From contig OX419756.1 in the NCBI GenBank assembly GCA_948567375.1, forward strand, positions 70,162,552-70,226,551: a stretch of DNA of 64,000 nt, in the 5' to 3' direction. The translations under genes were made by a program, and so were the position numbers. The DNA is from Lunularia cruciata (taxonomy: Eukaryota; Streptophyta; Marchantiopsida; Lunulariales; Lunulariaceae). Below are positions 10,392-22,239 of the stretch, piece after piece. Numbering within the stretch: the first letter of the stretch is position 1; each line of letters begins with the position of its first letter. A model generated the notes under the pieces. The model ran no database searches. It worked only from the letters and a program-made list of their open reading frames with translations, and was not told the origin of the DNA.

Positions 10392-11898
10392 TTAAGACAC
10401 AACGTCCTCGTTGTGCAACTGTTGCTCAAATGCTTGCACCAACACCGGTGCATGTGTCAAATTTGCAGCGGGTTCCCAGGTTGCTTCATAGAGGAGGTAA
10501 CCTTTCCACTGGACAAGATAATCCACCCGTGGATGATGAGTACCACGCATGCATTTTTGGAGAATACGCTCTACTTCATATTTCTTGTTGCCATCAATGA
10601 GTGTCGGACAATGTCAAATGTCTTGTGTGGAATGACCCAAGCCTAATCGGGGAGCATATACATAGTAGGGAAACATGGAAACATGGATGGATCTTCATGT
10701 GTGGTGGTAGCTCAAGGTGATAGGCCACAACACCGACTCGATGGAGAATTGAGAAAGGCCCAATAAAACAAGGTCTGAGCTTACAAGGTCCCACTAATAT
10801 GAGGTTGGTTGTCGATAGCCACACCTGATCTCCAACATTGAACTCCATGTGCCGACGGTGTGCATCAACATACTGCTTTTGGTGATTTTGTGCAATCTGT
10901 AATTTGTGCTTAGCGCTCTCCACCCCTTGTTGGATTCTAGAAACAAATGTGTTGATTGCATCGACCTTGGTAGCCACCAGACGGATCTTCATCAAGTTGG
11001 AAGGTGTGAAGGGATGCTCACAATACATGAGGAAGAATGGAGTGACCTGGGTGGATGCATTTACTGGATTGTTGTATGTGAATTCCACCAACGGGAGTAG
11101 GGTGTCCTACCTCTCTTGCTCTTCTAAGGTGAAGCCGCGTAACATGTCTTCAATAGTGCAATTAGCCCGCTCGGTTTGTCCATCTTTTTGTAGGTGGTAA
11201 GCTGTGGACATGGCCAACTTGGTTTTGAAGGAACCAAAGAGGGTGCACCAAAACAAACTAGTGAATTGAGTACCCCTATCGGTGATGAGTACTTGAGACA
11301 AGGCATGGTGAGAGAAGACTGCATCTAAGTATAATTGAGCAAGTTGTGGAGCAATCACCTCCTTGGTGGTAGGGCGTACATGAATCATTTTGCTAAGCCG
11401 GTCCACAAAGACCACGATGGAGTCGAATCCTGATGTGGTCTTGGGTTATTCACAGACAAGATCCATACACACCTATTCCCAATGTTGTGTAGGAGTGGGG
11501 AGAGGTTGCAAGAGCCCTGTAGGAGCTTGATTAGAAGCTTTGTTTTGTTGACAAAGTAAGCAACTGCGCACATAGTCCATCACATTGTTGCTCATCTTGG
11601 GCCAATAGTAATGGTGTTAGACTGCATCCAAGGTCTTGTCCACTCCAACATGACCTACAAGGGCCAAATCATGGCATTCCGCTAGAATGGTGGTGTGCAA
11701 TTCTAGGACATTTGGAATCCATAATGTGCCATCATGAAAGGTGAGTCCTTGGGTGCTGGTGACGCCTTTGGATGATTGCCCTTCTACAATCTGTGGATCA
11801 ATTTTTGCAATCGCCACAATCTCTAGCCAGAATTTAGGGTTAATTTGAACCTCTACCACCAAGTTGTTTGCTATTGGCATGTGGGTGAATGCATCTGT
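10392..11898 (-). pseudogene. E2 integrase with C-terminal chromodomain
   Basis: From 11898 down: the RNase H tail (LTDAFTHMPIANN), then an HHCC zinc finger with both His (ECHDLALVGH) and both Cys (CLLC). The integrase core keeps D (CMDL), D (VLITDRGTQF, about 11285) and E (DGQTERANCTIEDML, about 11155). Then come the C-terminal GPF/SILHRVG region and a chromodomain (about 10584-10430) starting EYEVERIL and containing VDYLVQWKGY and EATWEP. The frame ends at TAA 10392-10394. The chromodomain directs integration to methylated-histone chromatin and defines the lineage. Frameshifts and stops (for example about 11450, 11104) break the polyprotein. Confidence 0.88.
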
Positions 11899-11903
11899 AA
11901 GTT

Positions 11904-14900
11904 TGTGACAACCCGGCAAATATCACTTTTGTGGTAATCGGGTAAGTAAAGTTTGTTCCCACAGAGATACAAGTCAGAATTGGTCAAATACAAAGTCAAA
12001 GTAACAATGTAGTTCTTCTTGGTTGCGTCTTTAATCTCTCAGGTAGAAACGCACCCAAAAGAGAGTAACAAGCACTGATTCATAGTCTTGTCACAAATTA
12101 ACACTCCATAATCACAACTCCAGCAAATCTTTCCAAACAATCTTGATTGTGATGATTCAAGCTCTCCCAAAAATGGCTCTTCACTGCAAAACAACTTCAC
12201 CTCAAAATTGTGTTCCACCCCTCCACTAAAGGCACAACTTCCTTGATTGAAATTGCTTCACATCAACCTCACACTGCACTCACAAATGCAGAATACTACC
12301 AACACTACAATTCCTCTCAAATCTGTCAAGGCATTGCTTTGATTGCACTTCACTCAGGATCAAACACAAAAAGTAAAGATCAAGGCTGTGGAATCCAACA
12401 TCCAACAAGCACTCTGACTTGCACTTCAAAATTCTTCACACACTCACAAACATAATTGCAAAGCTGATACTCGGAATCAAGCTCAAGCAACAAGCACTAC
12501 TTCACAGCACTTAGCTTTATCTATTCTCAGAATTATGAGTACTGAACAACAATTCCTTGCAAATGCCACTCTTAAATAGTGAAGCAAATGACAGTTATCT
12601 TCCTAATGTACCTCTTCCTAACAACTCTACAAACTTGCAGATCTGAAAGGACAATGCACCTCTTCATATCTGCCTATTCAAATCTCAAATTGGTTACTAA
12701 TCCGATCCAATGTCTACTTCTTCCTTGGCTCTCAAACCCGAACCCGAAGTAACTTTACTTCCTAATATTCTGTCCTTGGGTTTCACATCTCCTACATCTT
12801 CTACCAGATCTAGCAATTCTCTTTCTTGATCTGAAATTCCACTAGTGGGTAATCTATCTAACTCTTTATCTCCCAACCCACTCTTCTCTAATGACTCCAC
12901 TGGTAACTCCAAAGACATTTGCACTCCTACTTCATCGACTTTGGGTTTGGCTCTAACGTCTTTCCGAAGTTTGTCTATCTCTAATTTCACTAAGTCTAAT
13001 CTAATCATGATATTATCTTCTACCTCTAGTATTTTCCTATCTACACGAGTCCTGAGACTAATCAACAGTGCATTCAAATATGTGTCATTCGCCTATCTCT
13101 TCTTCGTCTCCTGCACCAACAACTTCAACTCGTGCAGCCTCGTCTCTTCAATCTAAATGTTGGCCTCTGTACTTAACATCACGTTTATTCTGAGGACAAT
13201 CTCCTTCAATGGCTCCAATCTCATCTTCCTTTCACGCTCTCGATCTGCAAGCCAATCCTCTCTATACATCGCCAATTTTGCTTTGAACTTGGCTTTCACC
13301 ATTTCTTTCTCCTTCTCCTTCTGCTCAATCTTCTCCTCTTGATTACAAAGTAACTCTTGTAATCTCTCTTCTTCCCTATATCGTGATGCCAACTCCCTTT
13401 GCCAGAGTTGCTTCTTCTATTCTACACTCTCCATCACTCTATTGAGCTCTTGTTCCTTTGCTGCTACCCTCGCCATAGCATGGATAAGTTCTAATCTTGA
13501 ATCAGCAAACTGTTGCTTCAAGATTTCACACTCTGCTACTTGTATTTCCCTCGCTATGTCACTCTTCTTAACAAGTTCCTCTTGATACATCACTTCTCTC
13601 TTCAAGTCTTCAATTACTTGACCTTGCACTACTGCCTCTCCTCGTAGTACTTCCCTTTCCTCCTCACCTTGGGTTATAATCTTCTTCAACTCCGAGTTCT
13701 CTTCTTCTAATCTCGATAACACCTGCAAGATAGTCTTCACCTCTGGACATGTCGACTGCATCTCCTTCTTCTTGTGCTCCAATTTCACCAGCAATGGACA
13801 TACAATCTCCTGCAAGTACTCCACTCCATTGCTTGCAACTACTTCCTCCTACATAGCAATCTCCTTCCTTACTTCTTGTTCACCCGTTACTCGCCTTTGT
13901 CTCTGCAATCTTCGTATCGGAATCGACACCTCACTCCTCAAGCTTTCATTCACTTCTTCCTTTGCCTTAGTTGGACCCGCTTCACACTTCGTCTTGCGTC
14001 TTGAACAAACTCTCCTTTGGATTGCAGACTTCTTTTCCTCGGCCTCAAGTATCTCATCCTCCAACTTCTCATTATCTTCTGGCTTGAGCTCCAGCCAAAC
14101 TTCTTCTTCTTCTACCGTAGCAGCTGGTACCAATGTCATCTCTCCACCTTCATCACTGTCACTACTTGTATCTCCACTTTGCAGCATAAGCTCCGGTTCT
14201 TCCTTGCATTCCAACTCTTTAGACTTGCACCGGCTTTGTCTTCCAAGTCTTTGTCTTCTGACGCGATCACCACCATGCCTCTCCTCGGGTTTCCTCTCTT
14301 GGTCTTCCAAGGTCTTGTCTTGTCTTCGGCTTCTCCTTGCCAACTCCGCTTCTTTGACTTTAGAGTACTCGCTTCTATCTCTACGCTCTTCCCCGTCTTC
14401 ACATAGTACTCATCTGTGCTCCGGATTTGAAGAATGTATTGTTGCTCTTCCACATCAATTTCTCTTCTCAAGTTGGGATGGAAGTGAGACACCATTCAAT
14501 TTTGCTCTGCCGAGTTGAGGAAATTCAACCCGAGGTAAAAGTGTGCTACAAACGGCACGATGTAATGTGGAGGTGACTTATCCCGCAAATTCCACACCAT
14601 TTGTCTTGTTCTTCCATGGAAGCACCTTGCCGAGTTGATTGGTTCTCCTGCAAACAACTTATGCAAGAACACCGCTTGGTGTTTCATCACATAAGTCGTT
14701 CTCTCCGGCTTCAGGATCGCCATGAGAGCACTCATGATCCCTCTCTTCACTAGATCCTTGTAACTCTCAAACTTATATCCATTCTTTGTTCTCTTCAAAG
14801 AGAAAGCATCTCTCACTTCTTGAGTCTCTTCTGCTACTTCTCCCTTACCCAAGAATGTGGCACCCTACTCCATGCCTACTTCTCTCCCTAGCACTAATCT

Positions 14901-15682
14901 CCAATCCGACTCTATCTAGCAAGCCAGATTTCCTCTCTTCCCCTCTTCCTCGGGGCCATTGAGACACTTGCTCTTGATTATCTCAGTCATGAACCCTAGA
15001 AAACTGACATTCCAGTTCCATGCCAAGAACGTAATCTGAAGTCGGCTCAAGACTTTGATTCTTGCGATCACGTCTAGTCTTTGAATTGCATGATTCCTCA
15101 CTACAAATTCGGAGTTCTTCTTTCCTCCTCCCATCTCTCTTGCTTTCTCAATGTCTCTTGGTTTCACTCTCTCGACTTCTCCTCTACACACTAGCGTGTC
15201 TTCAACTCTACTTCCCTTCCCACGATCACCTGCAGGATGACTTCTCAACAGCAAAGGAAAATTGCCCGACATTGCTTTGCTGTGAGCCCAATTTTTATAG
15301 AGTCGTGCTTTCTTCATCTCTCTTCAATTTGAGTTTCTACCAAGAAATCACACCTCTTGCATGCGCCTATCACTGTCAATCGTACTTCACGTGTATGGGC
15401 CGCCGGTTTTGAATAGTCCCTTCTTGAATTTCTCACTCCGACAAAAGGTTGTTAGACTGTCTTTGCCTCGGGTTGAGCTCCCCTTGATACAAAGATTCCT
15501 TACTTTGGGTTGTATGCTGACAAGTCATTTCCGAGTACTTTGCCTTATGACCCAAAGTCACTTTACTTTGGGTTTCATCCCGAAGACTCTTTTCTTTGCC
15601 TTCTTTGGCCATACAGGCGCAATCGGACTTCTCTATACACTTCTTCTTTATTTTGAAAAAAACAAAAAATGTGGGCACCACA
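11904..15682 (-). mobile_element. Element B: 3.78-kb TG..CA-type element, copy 2, with 5-bp TSD
   Basis: This is the inverted counterpart of element A. On its own strand it starts TGTGGTGCCCACA (15682 downwards) and ends GGGTTGTCACA (at 11904). It is flanked by perfect AAGTT duplications (11899-11903 and 15683-15687). It splits the E2 RNase H/integrase junction: the protein match continues across the insertion. Like A it contains no RT, integrase or internal LTR pair. The presence of two full-length copies with identical boundaries and independent TSDs shows that this 3.77-kb unit is the mobile (or solo-LTR) unit. Confidence 0.85.
12697..15272 (-). pseudogene. Element B long ORF (same protein as in element A), frameshifted
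   Basis: ATG 15272-15270 starts MSGNFPLLLRSH, matching MSSNFPLPLKSH in A. The conserved domain occupies about 15200-14450 (MKHQAVFLHKLFAGEPIN..., ARCFHGRTRQMVWNL). The coiled-coil half (14340-12697) is in a second frame, so there is a frameshift near 14300. In-frame stops occur at about 14900 and 14496. Several A stops are sense codons in B: where A has TGA after LQI, B has an Arg codon. The ancestral frame was therefore open and long. Function unknown; no catalytic motif recognised. Confidence 0.72.
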
Positions 15683-15687
15683 AAGTT

Positions 15688-16836
15688 GCTTCTTATCTTC
15701 AACATAGGTGATTTTCATGTTGAAGCGTTGTTGCCACTCTGCCTATCAAATTTGGCAAGGAGATAGATCCTTCTGTGTCTCAAGGTAGCCTAGAGGTTTG
15801 TGGTTTGTCTCTACCACAAATGCCTTCTCGCCCAAATAGTGCTTCCAATGTCTGGTTGCCAAGATGATGGCCAACTCTTCTCATTTTGTGGCGTGATAGT
15901 TGCACTCTACCGATAACAACTTTTGAGAGAAATATGCAATGGGATGCCATCCGTCATGCCACTCTTGTTGTAGGACTGCTCCGATTGCTATGCCTGATGC
16001 ATCTGTAGCCAACTTGATTGGACGTTTGGGTTATACCACTTCAAGATTGGTGCATGTAGCAAGGTGGCTTTTAATTCTTGAAAGGCCAACTCTTTTGCGG
16101 TTCCCCATGTCCACTTCTTCCCCTTGCCAAGCAATGTTGTTAAAGGCTATGCAACCTTGGAGAAGTCCTTGACAAATCGATGATAGAATCCCATCAAACC
16201 CAAGAAGCTCTTGAGTTAAGTCTAATCTTCTGGGACACTCCACTTTTGAATGACCTCTATTTTATCTATCAATACTTGAATACCTTCTGCACTTACTCTA
16301 TGCCCCAAGTAGTCTACTTTAGACTTGCCAAACTCACACTTTGAGATTTTGGCATACAATTGATTCTGTCTTAGAATCTGGAGGACTTCTCATAGACGTT
16401 GTTTGTGTTTTGTCATTGTGCTACTGTATACTAAGATGGCATCCAGGAAGACGATGACAGACTTATCTAAATATGGACAAAATATGTCATTCATCAGACT
16501 CATGAAAGTGGCAGGTGCGTTGGTGAGACCAAAAGGCATCACGAGATACTCAAAGTGGCCATACCTGGTTTGAAAAGCAGTCTTGTACACATCCTCCTGT
16601 GCAATTTGGATTTGATTGTAACCGCTCCACAAATCTAGTTTGGTGAAGTGTCTTGCTCCATTGAGTTGATCGAGTAGATCATCCATACAAGGTAAGGGGT
16701 ATTTTTTCTTCACTATTTGCTGATTGAGACCCCGATAATCAATGCACATGCGCATTGTACTGTCTTTCTTCTTCACAAACAAGACCGGAGCCCCATATGG
16801 TGATACGCTAAGTTGGATGAACCCTTTCTGCAACAT
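15688..16836 (-). pseudogene. E2 reverse transcriptase and N-terminal part of RNase H
   Basis: RT (16836 to about 16390) shows [56 protein letters not shown] and the [14 protein letters not shown] block. The catalytic box reads FLDAILVYS: the second Asp of FLDD is Ala, so the polymerase would be inactive. RNase H follows (about 16050-15690) with LATDASGIAIGAVL and a segment ending at the AAGTT duplication of element B. Confidence 0.87.
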
Positions 16837-17048
16837 ATCCTCAATTTGATTTTTTCACTCCTCCAACTCATGAGGTGATAGGTGATATGTGGCCTTACAG
16901 GGCGGTGTCTTCCCTGGGAGTGTCTCAATTTTATGATCTACTCTCCTTTTTGGTGGTAATCCTGAGGGTAGATCATCAAGAAAGACATTTTGAAACTCAT
17001 TTACAACATCATTCAATTTCTCAGGCATTGTCCCTCAAGTTGTGCACT

Positions 17049-17606
17049 CTAGACTTCTCTTATTAGACCCATTAAACACCTATTAGTCTTATAGGTAGAT
17101 GTTGTCCCTATGACATAGAGAGGCAATTCTTGCCTATGTGATTTTTCTTTAACCCCAATGATCGACCATTGGTGGGTTCTCACTACTTTCTTCCTCCAAT
17201 CTTCCATAGGGTTGTAATGCTCCATCCATGACATACCTAAGATTGCATCATAATGAGCTAATTGTATCACTCGCCACTCAATTGCTTCTTGATATTTTCC
17301 TACAGAGAGTGTTACCCGCCTGGGTAATGATTCAATCCTCTCTGTTTGTTTGTTAGGTAACTCTACTTCTTCACTCTCATCTCTCTCTAGATCTATTCCG
17401 AATCTTATTGCAATAGAGCGAGACAAAAAATTCTCTATGGCTCCCAAATCTATTAACACTCTCACTTGATTGCCTTCTAGGACCCAATTCACTACAATCA
17501 ATTGTGAGGTTACCTTTTGGTACCTTTGTGCGCTCGTCTTCTTCCTTCCCTCACTTTTCTGCTTCCTTATTGAGCCAGTAAGGCCGCGAGGTACGATTAC
17601 TGGCAA
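17049..17606 (-). pseudogene. E2 aspartic protease region
   Basis: The open frame of 185 codons contains QVRVLIDLGAIENFLS, the protease active-site block, and DAILGMSWMEHYNP, the C-terminal ILG motif. The active-site triplet is D-L-G where D-S/T-G is required. The block order (after Gag, before RT) is normal for Ty3/gypsy. The frame itself is nearly intact, so the lost Ser/Thr is the decisive defect. Confidence 0.85.
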
Positions 17607-18690
17607 TCTTCATTTTCCAAAGTGATTTCCACCTCCTCCTCTTCAATGCGTCTCTCCATGTTGTTCAAAGATTGCTTGTATGAAGGTCGAGGGCCTCTAG
17701 GAAGTTGAGCACGATAGTTGGTAGATATATGCCCAATACGACCATAATTGTAACAACGGCGTTGTTCTCCTTGTGGGACTATGTCTCTCTATTCTTCTAC
17801 CCATCCCCGTTCTCCTTGAACCGGTCGTGCTCCTCGGTCTCAAAACCAAAGGTTGTCTAGTTCTATCGATACTGGTCTACCCATGGGTGACATTTCTGCT
17901 TGATAATGTTGAGGTAGAACTTCTCCTTCACCTCCACCTAATGCTCCTGCTATTCTTTGCGCACAAGCAATGGCTTCAAATACCGTGTAAGGATTTTGTA
18001 CCATGACTTCTTGGCAAATCCGCTCCTTCAACCCTCGTTTGAAATTGTCAAGAGCCTCTACTCGACTCATGTTAGTTATTGCAACTTGTAGATCTAGATA
18101 TGCCTCCACATACTCTTGTATGTTGTTCTTCTGTTTCAATCCCCATAGTCGGATCTGGGCCATCTGCATAGAATCCACCGATTGGAAATTCTTCAGCAAT
18201 CCTTCTTGCATTGCTGTCCATGTGACCTCCCTTCTCTCGGCCAACATGGATCGTTCCTAAGCATTGTACCATGTGAGGGCTTTATCGATCAAGTATCCAC
18301 ATGCAAACACGCCTATAGCATGCTCGGTGATCTTTGTTGAGAACAACCAAAAATATTGAGTCATTGTCGAGATCCAGTTCTCCACTACTCCCATCATATG
18401 TTGCCCCTTGTAAGGCTCGATGTTGCAGGTCTTCTTCATCCGGAGTAGTAATGTGGCTTCATCATTGATAGGGTTTGGAGGCATGGGTGCCTCTCCAAGT
18501 ACTTCAATCATAGGTATTGGAGTTTGAGACGGCTCTTCTTCTTGTATTGCGTGATCATTCCTGAGGGTCTGCACTTGACTTTGTAATACCTCCATAGTCA
18601 TCTTAATCTCTCAAAATTTGTTCAACATCCCTGCATTCCTTGCACCAAATCCTGCAATTGCGGATCCATAGTTCCTATAACACTCAATTG
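17607..18690 (-). pseudogene. E2 Gag, remnant
   Basis: A start-side segment (18601-18257) is followed by the retrotransposon gag core (18247-17840: TWTAMQEGLLKNFQSV, NIQEYVEAYLDLQ, KRGLKERICQEV). A zinc knuckle lies at about 17765-17715, read as CYNYGRIGHISTNY: of the CCHC set only the first Cys and the His remain, and the second and third Cys are Tyr (TGY to TAY). A stop between 18257 and 18247 separates the two halves. Confidence 0.82.
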
Positions 18691-19289
18691 CTATACCCTA
18701 AACTTCAATAGAGAGTTAATATGATCACTCTAGAGGGTGCACAAACTATTGGAATTAACATTGGGACCTCAGAAGTTACCACTTGTTGGTAATATTCCTC
18801 ACCAAAATTCTTGACCATGAAATCCCTAAATATCACTTTTGGTCTCACTACATAACAAATTTCTACTTGATTGTTAAAAGGGAAAGGATTTGGGACATTC
18901 AAATCCATCACAACAAAATGTAAATTATCAAATCCCACTCTCTATCGTAAATCACTATAGGCAAAATCACTGGGTTTGGCAAACCCATTATTGTATCCAT
19001 GAACTCTGTTCCGAAGTGAAAAACCAAATACACTCTCACTTGCTCGTGCTGAATGTACATAATCTTGATGTTGAATGGATTCAAAAATGTCCTCCTTGAT
19101 AATCAATGCACATGCACATGCTCTGGGAGGACAATATCCATACACAAGGCAGTGGATATTGTCCTCCCAGAGCATCCATTCTATTCTCTTAATCTACCAA
19201 TTACACAAGAATGTCTCTCCTCAAAATTACTCAGTCTTAGAAGCCCATGTTCTTCCAAAAGGGGTGATCCTCTCTCTTGGACAACACCC
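18691..19289 (-). other. E2 5' leader
   Basis: About 600 bases lie between the PBS and Gag. Short open frames on the minus strand (18938-18705, 19175-18942) do not match anything I recognise. The notable content is the hairpin at 19118-19175. Confidence 0.5.
19118..19175. repeat. Perfect 23-bp inverted repeat with 12-base loop in the E2 leader
   Basis: The arms 19118-19140 and 19153-19175 are exact reverse complements (core CTCTGGGAGGACAATATCC). It lies about 125 bases downstream of the PBS on the RNA strand, where retroelement leaders carry packaging or dimerisation structures. Confidence 0.9.
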
Positions 19290-19301
19290 GCTTTGATACC
19301 A
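19290..19301 (-). promoter_or_regulatory. E2 primer-binding site (initiator tRNA-Met)
   Basis: On the minus strand it reads TGGTATCAAAGC, one base after the 5' LTR. It differs at one position from the standard tRNA-iMet PBS TGGTATCAGAGC. Confidence 0.85.
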
Positions 19302-19302
19302 T

Positions 19303-20009
19303 TGTAATACTCCAAGGATAGGAGACCTGAAGAGAAACACACCCTCAGAACACACCCTTTCACACTCAAACTCCGATGCTCCAAAGGAGCACCTTCTCTT
19401 TATTATATAGGCAAAGCGGATCTCCTCCAATGAAGCTCAACCATAGGATTACTTACTTGGATGGGTGACATGTTGGTCTTGGTCCTATCTGGTTGGTCAA
19501 ACAAGCTTTGACCAGAAGGAATCTTTTATGGAATCTTCCTATAGGAATCTCAGAATCACGTGGGTGAGGTACCGTTGGGAAGCTCTTGATGAGACAAAGC
19601 AAGGGGATGGAAGGCCAGCCTTTCCTCTATTGGGGGGCAATTTAACAAATTTTTGAGGCCTAATTCATCCGTTTAGGCCTCTGAAATTGCATTCAAAGAT
19701 TTCAGGCATATTTTGGTTCCAACTCTATTAGTAGAAGTCCCCTTTTGATGATACTTCTTTCTGATCTATCCAGTCCATCCGTGTAACATCCTTCCAGATG
19801 TTACCAACCCAATTCTCACCTTCAAATCATATGTCTAGCTATTGGTTCTAAGGTTTTCAAATCTATTTCGGTTTTTTGCCCTATTAAAAGAAGTACCCTT
19901 TTGGTGATACTTCTATCGGATCTATTTTGACCATCATGTATAACATCATTCCAGATGTTACCAAACCAAATTTCACATCTAGATCATATGGCTAGCTCTT
20001 GGTATTACA
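19303..20009 (-). repeat. E2 5' LTR (707 bp)
   Basis: It starts TGTAATACTCC on the + strand and ends GGTATTACA, followed by TSD TGTAC (20010-20014). TATATAA lies on the coding strand (complement at 19403-19409). It carries the same two-copy ~157-bp U3 repeat as the 3' LTR. Confidence 0.92.
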
Positions 20010-20271
20010 TGTACTTTCTTCGTTGGTATGGCACAAGTCAAGGTTGTTAAGGATACTTGGATTCCTTATTCTGATGTAGAGTGTCCTTACTTTAGGTCTT
20101 TCGTCCTTCCAAGTTTTCATCTCCTTCCATTTGAAGTCTACTTCCTTGGATCAGATTGGATCTCTTACTTTGGATCTAAAACACAACACTTTTCTTCATT
20201 AGCTTCCCTTTCTACGTAAAAATACATTTTCTACATTAAGACTATCAAAAACAAAAATTGTGGGTACCACA
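20010..20271 (-). mobile_element. Element D 5' end, displaced by the E2 insertion
   Basis: On the minus strand it starts at 20271 with TGTGGTACCCACA followed by an A/T-rich run, as in B. It continues to the TGTAC target site where E2 inserted. It is non-coding, matching the pre-ORF leader of A and B in position. Confidence 0.6.
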
Positions 20272-20670
20272 ACATTTGGCTATTATTTTGTTTGACTTTC
20301 CTTGAGCAATTGTTGCCACATCAGAGAAAGAATTGGTTTTGGTCACCATCAACCTACATGTCACTTTCCACATGTGGGAATAATAATGTTTCACCATTGA
20401 TGACTGAAAAAAATTGTAATGGGCCAACTAAAGGATATAAACATCTTGCTTCAAGGAGATTGTAAGTTTTCAATCAATTGAATTTGCACTACCTCCAAAT
20501 TCAAAGGCAATGCCTTGAGGTACATGATCTGATCTTGCAATACAAAGTCTTCAGTTGTAAGTGCAGCACAAGAGACATGGAGCTGCAAAGAGCCATAGGA
20601 GAATGGGACCAAAAGGTTCCATCTTATTTACAAACCAAAGGTTTGTAAGAAGGATAGTGACACCTTCCTA
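20272..20670. other. Spacer, nothing recognised
   Basis: No gene or repeat is recognised in about 400 bases between the D start and the next solo LTR. Confidence 0.4.
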
Positions 20671-20675
20671 GAATA

Positions 20676-21432
20676 TGTAATGTTCCTAAAATAGCAGAGA
20701 AATACACGAGAGAAAACAGAGGTTTCACACTCCAAACTTTGGTGCCCCAAGACTTTGGTGAGAAGGTTTCACCTCCTCTTTATTGTATAGCCAAAGAGGA
20801 TCTCCTCCAAGGATGCTCCACCATAGTATTATAGGTACATGGATAGGTGACCTATCAGTGAGCTCCACCCTTAGATTACTTGCTTGGATGGGTGACATGT
20901 TGATCTTCGTCTCATCTGGTTGGTCAAATATGCTTTGACTAGAAGGAATCTTTTAGGGAATCTTCTTGAAGGAATCTCAGAACCACATGGGTGAGGTACT
21001 ATTGGAAAGCTCTCAATGAGACAAACCAGGTCTAATTTCGCACATTAGGAACATTAGGGGGAAATTTGCACATTTTTTAGGTCTAATTCATCTGCTTAGG
21101 CCTCCAAAATTACCTTTGAAGTTTTTAGGCCTATTTTAATTTCTACTCTATTATTAGAAGTGCTCTTTTGATGATACCTCTACCTAATCTACTTCATCCG
21201 TTACGTGTACCATCCTTCTAGATGTCATCAACCCAAATTCTACCTTTAGATCATATGTCTAGCTATTGATTCTAACATCTTCAAGCATGCTTTGGTTTCT
21301 AGCCTATTAGAAGAAGTACTCTTTTGGTGATACCTCTATTTGATCTACTTAGTCCATCATGTATAACATCCTCCTAAATGTTACCAAATCAAATTTCATC
21401 TCTAGATCATGTGTCTAGCCATTGGTATTACA
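20676..21432 (-). mobile_element. Solo LTR of the E2 family
   Basis: It starts TGTAATGTTCC and ends TTGGTATTACA on the + strand and is homologous over its length to both E2 LTRs, including the duplicated U3 block. It is flanked by perfect GAATA duplications (20671-20675, 21433-21437) with no internal sequence. The whole element was therefore lost by LTR-LTR recombination. Confidence 0.88.
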
Positions 21433-21494
21433 GAATAATACCAAATAGAACTATGCCAAGTGAAGGTAGAACTCATAATGATGAAGGTTGGTAC

Positions 21495-22165
21495 TGTAAC
21501 ACCCATTTGTGCATGTATGTGTTATTGTGATATTTAGTTTGGTATTATAAGTATTTGAGAGATATTATTTATATAGAGATAAAGGATAGTTTTACATTAG
21601 TCATTATTAGCTAAAGTTAGTCATAGTTAAGATAAAAGGACCTTACTTTAGAGGAAGTGGAAAAGATGAGCACCATTATTTTGGATTCTAATGTGTTGAC
21701 TTGGTATTATTCTTAGATGTTTGGCTTTGAGGAAAGAGTTGAGAACTCCTGGACTCACAAGCCTTTTTGTTTCGGATTCTTCTATAGTCCAAGGACAGCC
21801 CATGTGAAGGAATCCTTGACTTAGTGGTTGGGTCAAGATAAGACCATATGCTTAGAAGAATATTCCCATGAGTATGGATATTCCTTTATCTTTTTAAATT
21901 TATTTGACTTTTAGCCTAGTAACTTGAGTTACTATAGTAATTAGTAACTTTGGTGTGCAATTATTTCAAAAGTTCATAAATTAGGGGTGAGGAGGTACTC
22001 ATCATCCTTTCATTTGCAACTATCTCTCTCATTGAGTTCTCTAGTGAGCAAGGGTTTGAGTCTTGGAGTGTTAGCCTTGGAGTAGTATGATAGAGTTGTA
22101 GTTCTTTGCCTTCTTAGTCCATGGTGCACTACCATAATAGCCATCATAGATTCATTTTGAGTGAG
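21495..22165 (+). repeat. LTR-like repeat, copy 1 (starts TGTAACACCC)
   Basis: The TGTAACACCC start is typical of plant Ty3/gypsy LTRs. From about 21739 to 22163 it is homologous to 27116-27533, which is more A/T-rich. I could not find a matching 5-bp TSD. Confidence 0.5.
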
Positions 22166-22239
22166 AGATAGGCTGGCTCATAGTACTACCAAGTGCAAAC
22201 AAGCATTCATAGACTAAAAGGCTGCCCAAGATGAGAAAC

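Larger units (their letters stand above)
9668..20009 (-). mobile_element. E2: full-length Ty3/gypsy chromovirus, minus strand
   Basis: Two LTRs (9668-10378 and 19303-20009) are flanked by the perfect 5-bp duplication TGTAC (9663-9667, 20010-20014). Reading right to left: 5' LTR, PBS, leader, Gag, protease, RT, RNase H (split by element B), integrase, chromodomain, polypurine tract, 3' LTR. Without element B it would be about 6.6 kb, a normal chromovirus size. The LTRs differ at many positions, so the insertion is not recent. All domains carry stops or active-site losses. Confidence 0.92.
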
